Shown: one piece after another, positions 36,453-46,579 of the stretch
Position numbering within the stretch: the stretch's first letter is position 1
Layout: each line of letters starts with the position of its first letter
NCBI GenBank assembly: GCA_947034895.1
Contig: OX344763.1
Span: 46,437,025 to 46,501,024, forward strand
Origin: Rhytidiadelphus loreus
Taxonomy: Eukaryota > Streptophyta > Bryopsida > Hypnales > Hylocomiaceae
Reading direction: 5' to 3'
Length of the DNA stretch: 64,000 bases
Program-made: the position numbers and the translations under genes
Notes under the pieces: generated by a model
The model's input: the letters and a program-made list of their open reading frames with translations, nothing else
What the model was told of the DNA's origin: nothing
Databases searched by the model: none

Positions 36453-37709
36453 TAGTGGTACATTGAAGAAAGCAAAATGTGTCCCCCAAAGGGACAATGG
36501 TCTTTGTGGTTTCGGGCAGGTACCTACTGGCTGAAATTTTCTCCTAATTTTTTGAAATTTTTTTTGGAGGTAAAAAAGTTGATTAGCTTTGTGGGAATAT
36601 AATTTTTTTCAAAATTGGTGCTTGTAGATAAATTAGTTGGATGTTTTGTTTTTTAAAACTTTTGAGTGCTTATTTGGATTTTTGATAGGCTTTTTTGTGA
36701 GTTAGTGTTTCAATTTGGTGATTTTGAGTGTTATTTTACCAAGTTGGAATGTAGTTATGGGGTTAATTTTGAGGATGTCAAGTCCAATTTGGATGGTTTT
36801 CCTTTGCGGTTAGTATTTCTAGTTGGGCAATTGTCAACTACCATTTTGGTCCCTATTAGGTCCTTCTTTCCGAATTCATTTTCACCCACATGGAGAGAGA
36901 GAGCCAGTGCGAGTCCCGGCCGGTTTGAGCTGCGTTATGTTTTCTTTTTTGTTGTATGTGTGTCCTTTGTTGGACAATTGTGTGTTAGTTTTGGTGTGAT
37001 GATATGTGAATGTGAGAGGTGGAAGTTATAAGTTGGTAAGAACAATATGAATGTTATGTAGTAGAATTTGGAGTGAGCTTGTGTCAAATCAGAGAATCTA
37101 AGAAGATGTTTAACGGTGATTTATTCACCAATTTGGTTAATATGATATGACTTTGAGGCAAATTGAGTGGTATGTAGTGTATGTATATGTGTTCTTGGTG
37201 AGCTATATGATAATTGAATGTGTTAATTGGAAATTTGGATTGGAAATTACGAATTGTGTATAAATTTGGTGTGGAGTGTCGTTGTACTTTGAGTGATTGC
37301 TAACTCTTTCAAATTAGGCCATTATCTTCTATTTTTGGATTGTGTTATCTATTTTAGGAATAAGTCCCATTAGCATTGATTTCCTACTTGATCGTCTTCC
37401 TTGGAACGAACTTATTATTCTAATAGGATAGTTTCCAATTTGGTAATTATCCTTCTTCAACAGTGCTCGGGAACAATAGTTATGACCAAATAAGCTCAAA
37501 CGAGGGGACGGCGGGTAGCTCGGGCAACCAAAAAAAATGGACAGAAATTTGAATTTTATTTTAAATATTATTTTTTCTCATAGATTATATTTTTGTCTAT
37601 CTGTAAAGATTTTATTCATTTCATTTGGATATGTTATGAGAAAGTTACGGACGTTCTTGTTTCTCGGGCAGTTAGAGCATCTTCTTGAAAAAAAATAACT
37701 TGTAGGATT

Positions 37710-38213
37710 CATTTCTGAATGCAATTTTTCAAATTTCTTTTTTGCATGGTCTGATTTACTTGCTAGAACAATCTCACCATTGGGATTAGTGCATTTTAAT
37801 TTCATCTAAAATATATGAATACTTTAGATTTTCCTTCTATCTCATACCTACTTCTACTTAACAATTCTTTTTAGAATGATAATTAAATTTCTTTTATAAA
37901 TATTTTTTTTACCTAGACTCTCAACTCAGTGCAAAAATTTTAAGTTAAAAATGTTCAAAGTCAAAAAATCTAGTTCCGCAATGTATTGAAAAACTTGTTT
38001 TATTCACTTTAAACGCAGATATCTTGCAATCTGAGCAGTCAGAAATTCTGAAATTCTTTCCACACACTTCCATACTAGTTAGGTGTAAGACCCTATGGTT
38101 AGATATGAAAAAAATTAATTAATTAATTAATTAATTTTTTTTACTCCTTGCTATAGGTATGGCAATTTTGAGTGTTTTCTGGTAGAAAAAAGGCCTTGGT
38201 CATTCAGGGGTTA
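37710..38213 (+). repeat. Continuation of a TTAA-element family copy
   Basis: The sequence from about 37970 to 38213 (ending CATTCAGGGGTTAA) matches 18708-18937 in direct orientation and, more distantly, the end of the 28952-29883 element. It looks like the right end of a related element whose left part lies inside the palindrome arm. It includes an AATT tetranucleotide run near 38115-38140. Confidence 0.55.
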
Positions 38214-38229
38214 AACGTCACTTTTTGAG

Positions 38230-38360
38230 CAAGGACACTTTTTTGGACCTTTGTGCAATTAGTTACAAATATTTGAAGTTGCAACGCAATGGTCACTCAA
38301 AGCGCACATACACACTCATGCAATGTACACTGTTGGTACATTGAAGAAAGCAAAATGTAC
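38230..38360 (+). repeat. Paralogous copy holding the foldback-element empty site
   Basis: It matches 35725-35812 (GGACCTTTGTGCAATTAG, then CAACGCAATGGTCACTCAAAG, then CACTCATGCAATGTACA). It runs on directly into TTGGTACATTGAAGAAAGCA, which in the right arm lies on the far side of the 640-bp foldback element. Confidence 0.85.
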
Positions 38361-40566
38361 CTTTGTGTTAGAGGTCACTTTTCAAGCAAAGGCACTTTTC
38401 GAGCTTGGCTGCTTTTTTTGACACAACGGTCATTCAAAGTGACCCCTTCCTAAAATGTAAGGTGGGTACACCCAAAACCGTCACTTTTTACTACTGAGCC
38501 TAGTTGCTATTATGAAACTGGTCCAATTTTCACACATTCATGTTGGCAAGTGAAAGGAGGTTCCAACGCACCACATTTGGATATTGTATGCAAAAGTTAT
38601 TAAGGGTCAAAGTTTGTTTCTGAAAGCGCTCCATCCAAATAGGTACATAACTGAAATTTGAAATGTACAAACCTTCTAGATGGCGCTTTAAGGTCAGGTG
38701 CCATTTAACAGCATGCTACCTTATACAGCGGGTACATTGCAGAAAGAAAAATGGACCTTTGTGATAGAGGTTGCTTTTCTTTTTAAAGTGACTCTACCTT
38801 GTGCATGTTGTCAGTCCCAGCCACAGTGTTTGTTCAACAAGAGTTGTGGAGAGACCCACCACGGATTTCTTTCTCTCAAAGTGCAGATTCTCAAGAAGCC
38901 TCTACTACTACAGTGCATGCAAGAGCTAGCTGGTGGACGGAAATCAGTACGCGTAGTAAGCCATGCCATGTATAAGAAAACTCAAAGGGAGGACCAGTTT
39001 GCTTTGGATGAGCTCGGCAAGCAGTCAACGCCCACTTTGGAAGAAAAAAAAGAAATGCAAACTTTAAACCTTTTGTATGAGATATGATCATGCGTGTGGT
39101 TGTGGACGGAAAAATGTTGGGGATGAGTGAGAGAGAGAGAGAGTGAGAGCGAGCTGGGCAATCAGTCAACTCTACCTTTGGAATTGAAAGAGAGAGAACA
39201 AAAAACAAAAACAAACATACACAAACCTTTTTCATGTATCTCGTCAGATGGAAGTATTTTTAGTTTATTTTTTCAGTCAAAGAAAAATAGATGAGGAATC
39301 TAACTCAAGTGGTTTCATATCTTTTGAAACATTATTGAATTAGTTATGAATTTTTGAACACAATCTATTATAGGTCCCTATTTGTGATCATAGGCCCTTA
39401 GAAACCTATCCATGCATAGTTTGAAAAAAAATCAGGCCTTGATCAAAAACCAGCATTGCAACATGTATAAAGCAATTGAAATGGTTTCTAAAAGCATCCT
39501 TTTCTAAATCTAAAATGAATGCTTGATTTAATTCATTATTTCAGATTTCTCAATGCTTGTAAGAAGGGAGTTGAACAATAGATTCTAATTTTGAATTAAA
39601 TTAATAGCCACCTAGCCACTTAGTTAGGAATGAACCCCATGTGGCTCTTAAACCATCCATTGAAGAAGTTAAAACAAATCTCATCAAGCTCCATTGTAAT
39701 TCACATTTCCATTTTCCACAATTCACATGTCCATTTCAGAGCCCCTACTGGATGGTTGAAAATGCCCGGTTGGTTTTAGAGCCCTCTCCTATAGAGGGAG
39801 CTTTACCTTTCCAATACAACATGTAACATGAAAAATGCAACTATGGAAAATGAAAAAAATAATGAAAAAGAAAATGCTAAGAAAAAAAGGTCGCCGTATT
39901 GCCAATAAGAATGTTTGAAATTCATTTGCAATTCGACCCACATCTTATTATTAGGCTTTGATATTTAGAAATCGTGTTGCTGGAGAATTTGATGAAGTGG
40001 AAGCTCATGGAAGTGCATTGAATGTGTGCAACAAAGATTTGACTTCATTCAAAAAGTTGACTGAATTGTGTTGTGTGTACCAAGAGGCAAAAGAACACCA
40101 ATTAAATGCCACACAAAAGGCTGTGTGATGTTAGTAGTCTTTTAGACACCTGTAAGTTACGGAAAATGAAAAGCCAAAATCGAAACCTACCTTGGAAACT
40201 GCGATAGAGTATTGTAGCCAGATTTGTGTACAACTTCACTTGCAAGAGTATTTACCTTATGTGAAGGTCAGATTCGGCATAAATTAAGTCATTTTTGTAA
40301 AAAGAAAAGTGCCACATGTCATCTTGTGAATGGTGTGAGGTGACGTGGATCCCTGAAAATCTTACATGGAAATTCAATTTCGGAGTGCCAAATTAGACCT
40401 TTGGGTACAATTGAATGATAAAAAAAAGGTAAAAAAATGATTTCAAACTATTTCATTGAAGTTGATACATTTCAATTCTTGGTTCAAAATGTATATTTTG
40501 AGAACAATAAGAGTCCAAGGTAATTGTTGGTAATTTGAAATTCTTGCTAAATCCAAAAAATATATG
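38361..40566. other. Repeat-derived intergenic sequence
   Basis: There is no supportable gene. It contains one copy (about 38470-38665) of a dispersed repeat also seen at about 44180-44415 and 46815-47060, and a GA-rich microsatellite near 39127-39150. The longest open frame (38698-39087) has no family features and overlaps repeat sequence. Confidence 0.5.
38470..38665 (+). repeat. Dispersed repeat, copy 1 of 3
   Basis: It shares with 44180-44415, in order: a CACTTTTT start; AGGAGGTTCCAACGCACCA; GACATTTGGATA-like then GTATGCAAAAGTTA; and a GTACATAA...GAAATGTAC end. The copy at 46815-47060 is more diverged. Confidence 0.7.
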
Positions 40567-41455
40567 TTAACCCCTAAAGAACCTATGTTTCCATCACAAA
40601 CACTCCAAAACTGCCATTTCTCTTACAAGTACCAAATTTTGAAAACAAAAACATAGGATCTTGTAGTACGCTAACTTGGGAACACGTGAAAAAAATTCAA
40701 AAGTTTCTACCTTGTGGATTGCAAGATGTGAGTTTTTGAATTCATAGAAATCCTTTTTTTGGCCTTGCAAAAAATTGGGCAGTTGCACTTCACAAGCTCA
40801 CATTTGGATGAAAAAATGTCCTAAATGGTGGTGCTTATTTGGATTCATTCTTCAAGGCAAGTTGGCTACATGCTTGAAAAATTTTAGATCATTTGGAATT
40901 GTACAACATATACGAAAAAAATAATAAGTAGAAAGAAATAGAGAATGATTCAAATTATAAAATTGTTAAGAATTAAGTTATGGAATTAAAAAATGCCATT
41001 CCCAATGGTTGAAATTTTTTAATATAAAATCTAGATACATCCTATTATTTTATTTTTTTCAAAAAATATTGAAAATTGAATAAAGTAAAGGACTTCAAAG
41101 TTTATTTTAGAGTGAGAATCCATAACTCCTACAAACTAAAACTCCTCATAACTTTTGACTCATTGATCAAAATGGAATGATCCAAAGCTTTCTACGTATA
41201 TATGAATCTAGAAAACCAATTTCAAATTTTTGTTTATGAAAAAAGTGATTTTTTTATCTACCTGGATTGCCCATTTACAAAAAAAGCCATAACTTTTGAC
41301 TCGTATTTCCAAATGTCATGAAATCTAGTGCAAATGAAAGATATTCGTCTTCCTTCTATTAAAACTTCAATCTAAAATATGCAAATCTCTAGTCATACGT
41401 ACCTGCCCAAAATTTCTATATTGTCATAAACTCATGTTGGTCCTTTAGGGATTAA
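40567..41455. mobile_element. TTAA/CCC element, uninterrupted copy A
   Basis: TTAA at 40567-40570 is followed by CCCCTAAAGAACC. The right end is GGTCCTTTAGGGATTAA. It is the compact homologue of the nested element at 21029-24574 and serves as its empty-site reference. The right TTAA is separated from GGG by one A, a small deviation. No coding frame is seen. Confidence 0.65.
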
Positions 41456-41735
41456 AGAAAATTTAGAATATTCTTTAACTTGTCAACAAGAAAAAATAGA
41501 ACACTTTAATAGTAGTAACATCTCATTTGGATGATTTTAGATGTAGTTATCTTTATGTTAAATTCTTGAGATATAATTCGCTCCTCACAAATAAAACCAT
41601 TGAAATTTAATCCTTGGATGTGAAGTTTTATATGCAGTATAGGCAATTGGTCAATCTAATAACAAAACTATATTCAATTGATGCTTAAAGTATCAAAATA
41701 AGGTGTCAAATAAATCATTGTAATAAGATCACAAT

Positions 41736-42036
41736 CATTACATGTTATTTCAGGCCTCTAAGAGACTGTTTGAGGGTTGTTCCCCTTCATTGTTCCCCCC
41801 GCAGTGAAGGATGGCCAGTTGTTACAAAAATTCAATTCAAATTTTAATTTTAAATTTTTTTTTTATTAATTAAATTCTTCAAATGCAAAAAGAAGTTGAA
41901 AAAAAAATTCCAAAAATGTGCTGGCAGCCTCTCGGCTACGTAGGACCGCTGAGGTGTCAGGCTACCAGTCAGGTTCCCTGGGTTCTCATAGCAATAGAAC
42001 TTGCAATCTTCTGGAGGCCCGAAAAACCATATAATG
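41736..42036. mobile_element. MITE related to the CATTAGATG family, copy 4
   Basis: It begins CATTACATGTTATTTCAGGC followed by CTCTAAGAGAC. It ends with CTTCTGGAGGCC and then CCATATAATG. The interior (CCCTTCATTGTTCCCCCC, GCAGTGAAGGA, CTCTCGGCTACGTAGGACC) matches copy 2 at 21723-21991. The ends are more diverged. Confidence 0.65.
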
Positions 42037-42432
42037 TTTTGATTTGAACCCTCAGAGGGTTGAGGAGGTACACTACACACTAATCCGTGGATTAAACAAC
42101 TTCTTTTGTAAAGTAGTCAATAACATCTCAATGATGGAATTTCCAACACCAACCAGTGCAAATGTATTCAAGCAACTCCCAAAACCAAATGGAATGATAA
42201 TTTGCATTTCTCTATTCACCAAGGCTTCTCAAACTCATGTATAGGTCATTTTTCAATGGATGCAGCTTTCCACCACTCACCTACAATAGTTGCTTGACAT
42301 TTCATTTTCACCATGACAGAAAAAAGATATGAAGGGGGTGGAATTTGAAAAATTTCATGGAGTTTGGAATTCAATACTTCCTTCTTAATGTAACTCACCC
42401 ACTTCATAAAAGACCAAGTTTTCTAAGCATAA

Positions 42433-42823
42433 TTAATCCCTAAGCACTCAAGCAACCATTTTTATGGTCATGCAACATTTTCAGGCAATTTTTTTTTTTT
42501 TTCAATTTTTTTTTCTTCGAAGATTGAGTTATCTTTCAATATTTACAATCAAAACTAAGATTGCAATTTCAAACAAAAATTATAAGATAAATAGCAAAAA
42601 AGGTTTAGAACTGCTAGTGTTGAAAAATTTACTATTTGGAAAAAGTGTTGGTGTTCTCATTACTAGATCTTATGCATTTTTTTCACAAATCAATAGAAAC
42701 CACAATTTTGACCAATAAAAAAAAATTCAAATGCTAAAAATAGAAATTGTATTATTGATGAAAATTTGAAGTTATAGAACTTAAACTTTATAACACATTT
42801 GTGTTTTTTGTCCTAGGGGTTAA
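42433..42823. mobile_element. Short TTAA/CCC element
   Basis: TTAA at 42433-42436 is followed by TCCCTAAGCACTC. The right end is TGTCCTAGGGG followed by TTAA at 42820-42823. The TIRs are imperfect. The body has long T-runs and no coding frame. Confidence 0.45.
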
Positions 42824-42844
42824 GGAGAGCATAATACCTTTATC

Positions 42845-43162
42845 AAAGGTATGTTCATTCATAATCAACACTGCCCAAAATGCCACACCTAAATTTGGAC
42901 CAAAATGAATCATAAAAAATAGATATTTAATATATATTATGTAGACAATCAAAATATGACAGTCTATGAGAGCCTATTTTTTTGGGGATATGCCTACAAA
43001 AATATACTTTAAAATTTCATAACTTATTCATTATGGTGTCCAAATATTGTATGCTAAAGTGTGTAGGAATCCTCACTCTTTTAGTTGCCAACACCATCTG
43101 TTAGAAATATTTAGTGTTTTATGTTTAATAATAGTAATTGTGTTTAGTTGGAGTTAGTGACG

Positions 43163-43163
<1 letters not shown>
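42845..43163 (+). repeat. Dispersed repeat with the uninterrupted CACTA target site
   Basis: Direct-orientation homologue of 18180-18495 plus 20189-20205. Near 43147-43165 TTAGTTG is followed by GAGTTAGTGACGATTATA. In the 18-kb copy, TTAGTTG and TTAGTGAAGATTATA are split by the 1.69-kb CACTA element. Confidence 0.75.

Positions 43164-43164
<1 letters not shown>

Positions 43165-43242
<78 letters not shown>
43165..43242. repeat. (TA)n microsatellite
   Basis: About 39 uninterrupted TA dinucleotides. Open frames through it are artefacts. Confidence 0.98.
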
Positions 43243-43246
<4 letters not shown>

Positions 43247-46200
43247 TAAGGGCCCTTTGTATTTTGCATTGCATTGTGTATGGTGAGAGCATCGCCACCC
43301 GTGCATCGAGTGGCCAATTCCACTTTTCTTCTTCACCCCACCCGTACCACATTCCACATAATTCAATCGACGAAGCCCGTTCAAAATCAACCTATAGACT
43401 CACTAGGATTGAGAGAGCCTGTTTGCTTCTTAGTCGAGCCTACATTTCACCACATTCTTGTGATCTTCACTTGTTTCTCATAGTTGGCCGTATCACGCCC
43501 AATTGAATGAGCACATCACAATGAGGCCCATGGTGGTGACCAATGTTTATTTTTCTGGTGATTTGGTGCAAAATTGCACCCAATTTTTTGACCTAGCATC
43601 AAGCTATAGGAAATTTTTAGTAAAATCTTGGGTGAAATCGCCACATTGTGAATGAAAATAGAATTATAGATACATAGTATCACATTTTCTATCCAGTACG
43701 TGGATGAATGTTGAAACTTGGAGCACCACTGTAACATTTAATATCGCCACTTTGCCATTTCATGGAAAATGAAAACAACAACAACTACAATTGGTGGTGA
43801 CGCTCTCATCCGGAGTCCATTGTAGGAAGCGGTCACAACTTATTATTATATGCACCGTCTCTACGTTATGTCCCTCGGTCTGTGATGCCTCTCTTTCTCC
43901 AGCAGTGAGAGTTGGTGAGGATGATGGAGCTGAGTTATCAATGTTGACGTTTGAAAATGAAACTCCTATTTCATGCACACAAGGTCCCTCATAAGGGGTC
44001 GCATTATTATTTCGAGGCTTTTTCATCAAGTTGGTTCCATCAGCTCTCCTTGTCCATCACTGGACAGGAATAGGAAAGGGGACAGTGGCCTATAATTGTG
44101 ATGCTAAGGAGAAAGAAAGCCAGTCTTGTAACACCAGCTCAAGACCCTGGCTTTGGGATGGCTTCTTCCACTTGGCTCAAAACTAGGGTGACACTTTTTC
44201 TTACTACTGTGCCTAATTAGTAATATCATTGGACCTGTCAAATCTTCGTATTTTCCTTGTTGGCAAGGTAAAGGAGGTTCCAACGCACCAAAGAATGCGA
44301 CATTTGGATACCGTATGCAAAAGTTAGGTAGGAATGCAAAAGGTAGGAAAGAACAAAGTTTGGTCGTACTACAGTTTCTTCCACGTAGGGACATAATTGA
44401 TTTTGGAGATGTACTATTCATGTAAAAAAACAAAAAACAAACTACAAAGTGTAAAAGAAATAAAAGGCAAATTTTGATCCTTGATTGGTTGGCCCATCTT
44501 TCAAGTTGGAGTAGGTACCAAATTTCCACTTAGGAGAATGTAAACCACTATACTAATGATGGTATTTAGTGTTATGTTACAAATAGTGTTACCTAATTTT
44601 TACGAGACCCATTTAGAGTTTTACTTTCCACCTATTGTGAGCTCATTTCTAATATGAAATTACCTTTAACACTAAATGAAGTCTTGTTAAAAATTTATAG
44701 CCCAAAAAAATTCAAAAAGTTGTCAAATAGTACCTATATTGACATTTAGTGTTAGCAACACTAGTGAAATTGTTGACATTTAGTGTTGTACTTCGTAATT
44801 AGTGTTGCCAATACTATATATCATTATTAGTGTAGTAAGATCAAAAGACTTTACTTTAAAATTAGAAAAATTAAACACAAACAATTATTATTGTAGTTCA
44901 AATTGTTCAAATTTTTTTATTTATAATACACAAGTTAGGCTACATATGTTCTCAACTTTGAAAATTTGTAAAATATTATTAGTGTCGAAAAATTACAAAA
45001 CCACTTGGGGTTGCATTTCTCTTTAGTTCAATAATGATCTCATGAAATTTTTTTAGTCATGGCCCTTGAGATAGTAGGACTATAAAAAGTATTGCTTTTA
45101 GATGCTTTTGCCTTATGTTTTTTTTTCCTTGGATGAAATACAAATTTTATTAATACAAATGGAAAGAAAAGATACAATTGCTAAAAGAGTAGATCATTCA
45201 TAGAATCAATTTCATACCATAATCATTAGTCAATAAAAACTTTTTTTTTTTTTATAGAATGTAGAATGCACAATGTTGTGCATACATGGAATTTTCTCAC
45301 AATAAAACCTTAGATAGTACTTCATTTAGGATATTTTTTTTGATGTTCGCTTCTTATTATGTCTCTAATTTGAAGATGATGGACACACCTATGCAAACTA
45401 TATCAAAATATTGTAGGAAATTGATAATGACTTCAACATATTTATTGTGATAAACTACACAATTTGAAGATTTTGCAGCTTATGGTATATTTGCAATCTA
45501 GTAATTTGAATCCCACAATCACAACAAGGTTTGTTGTGCTAGTCCTTAAATTGTAGATTTTGTCACTTTGAATACAATCCTTAGTTTCAAGAAGAAATAT
45601 CCTATAAATCCAACTCTACACAAATAATGAAATTAGTTTTATAGTACCTATAGTCTTATTTATTCTATCTTATAAGTCACTCTAGTTTCCATTTAGTTTA
45701 CAATTAGTGTTCAAGTTGACATTTAATGATCATAATATTAGCAACATTGCCACAATTTAGTACTAGACTTTATAATTAGTGTTGCAAACACTAAAATTTC
45801 ACTATTAGTGTAATTTATATGCCTTTGACCCTCTATAAGTTGAAGTGAGTGAGTAATCTAGGGAGTACATCTTACCATTCTATACAAATGGAATCCCTAA
45901 AGATTCAATTAGCCTAGAGCGGAAAGGCAAAAACACAACATGAAAACTGAAGTTGGACTTCATATCCACATATATTCATCAGCATAGAGAGAACGATGTC
46001 TACAAATCCTCTTTTGAATCTAATCTGCAGTTTGCAGAATCGGGAAGTCGATAATCTGACTTCTTTTTGCAATCAGAAAATACAGAAGCAAAATTTTAAC
46101 CTGCACCAAATCAGCTGAAATGTTAACAAGTGATGGATCCAGTACAGTCGAGAGACTAAATCTTTACAGAACATTATGTATTATACTCATCGACCTATTG

Positions 46201-46579
46201 TGCTTTATCCCATGCGGCTTGACTTCTATTTCCAAGTCAAGAATCATGGTAACTTGGCATACATGTAGAATATGCAATAGAGCCATTGAATTGCTAACCC
46301 AAGTTACGTCTGGGTTGGTCTTGCTTGCAACTTCGAGGGGCATGTGCAGATTTGCTGGATGAGTACAAGCCGGAAATCCTTTCTGGAAGGAAAATTCTCA
46401 TAAGGAAACTTGTGTTATCATAAGGACTTGAAATAAGTTCACCTAGTTAATGACCTTCCGAGATACAATGCCGTCTTGATGTAAAGAAGATCAGATTTGA
46501 AGACATGACGGTCGTCTTCACATATGGTGGGTATTCGATCTTCATGTTGTTCAATGTCCAAGTCCCAATTTGCAAGCGA
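43243..46579. other. Repeat-derived intergenic sequence
   Basis: There is no supportable gene. It includes a small MITE (44548-44835), a related partial end near 45700-45814 and a diverged dispersed repeat (about 44180-44415). The rest is AT-rich without recognised content. The last few hundred bases are the 3' flank of the UVR8 gene. Confidence 0.5.
44548..44835. mobile_element. Small MITE with CTAYACTAATRATG inverted ends
   Basis: It starts CTATACTAATGATGGTAT and ends ATATCATTATTAGTGTAG. The motif TAGTGTTGC/TTTAGTGTT recurs inside in both orientations. A second, degraded right end with the same motifs lies at about 45700-45814 (ending ACTATTAGTGTAA). The superfamily is not determined. Confidence 0.55.

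Larger units (their letters stand above)
32004..37709 (-). repeat. Large inverted repeat, right arm (5,706 bp)
   Basis: Reverse complement of 25379-31084, with the sum of paired coordinates equal to 63088 throughout. Sequence beyond 37709 continues the same repeat family without a visible break. The arm end on this side is therefore set only by the N gap on the other side. Confidence 0.95.

Noticed and set aside
26057..37031. Mirrored pairs of 60-120 codon frames in the palindrome arms
   Set aside because: They appear twice only because the DNA is duplicated. None shows a family motif, codon bias or splice logic.
38698..39235. Candidate small genes near 38.7-39.2 kb
   Set aside because: The frames overlap a dispersed repeat and a GA microsatellite on opposite strands. 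No domain is visible.
43138..43506. Open frames of alternating Tyr/Ile through the (TA)n tract, on both strands
   Set aside because: They are translations of a microsatellite, with no domain and no splice context.
18000..46000. Search for LTR retrotransposons or reverse transcriptase in the repeat block
   Set aside because: I found no paired long terminal repeats, no primer-binding site and no YxDD-type frame. The block is made of DNA-type non-autonomous elements and derived repeats.
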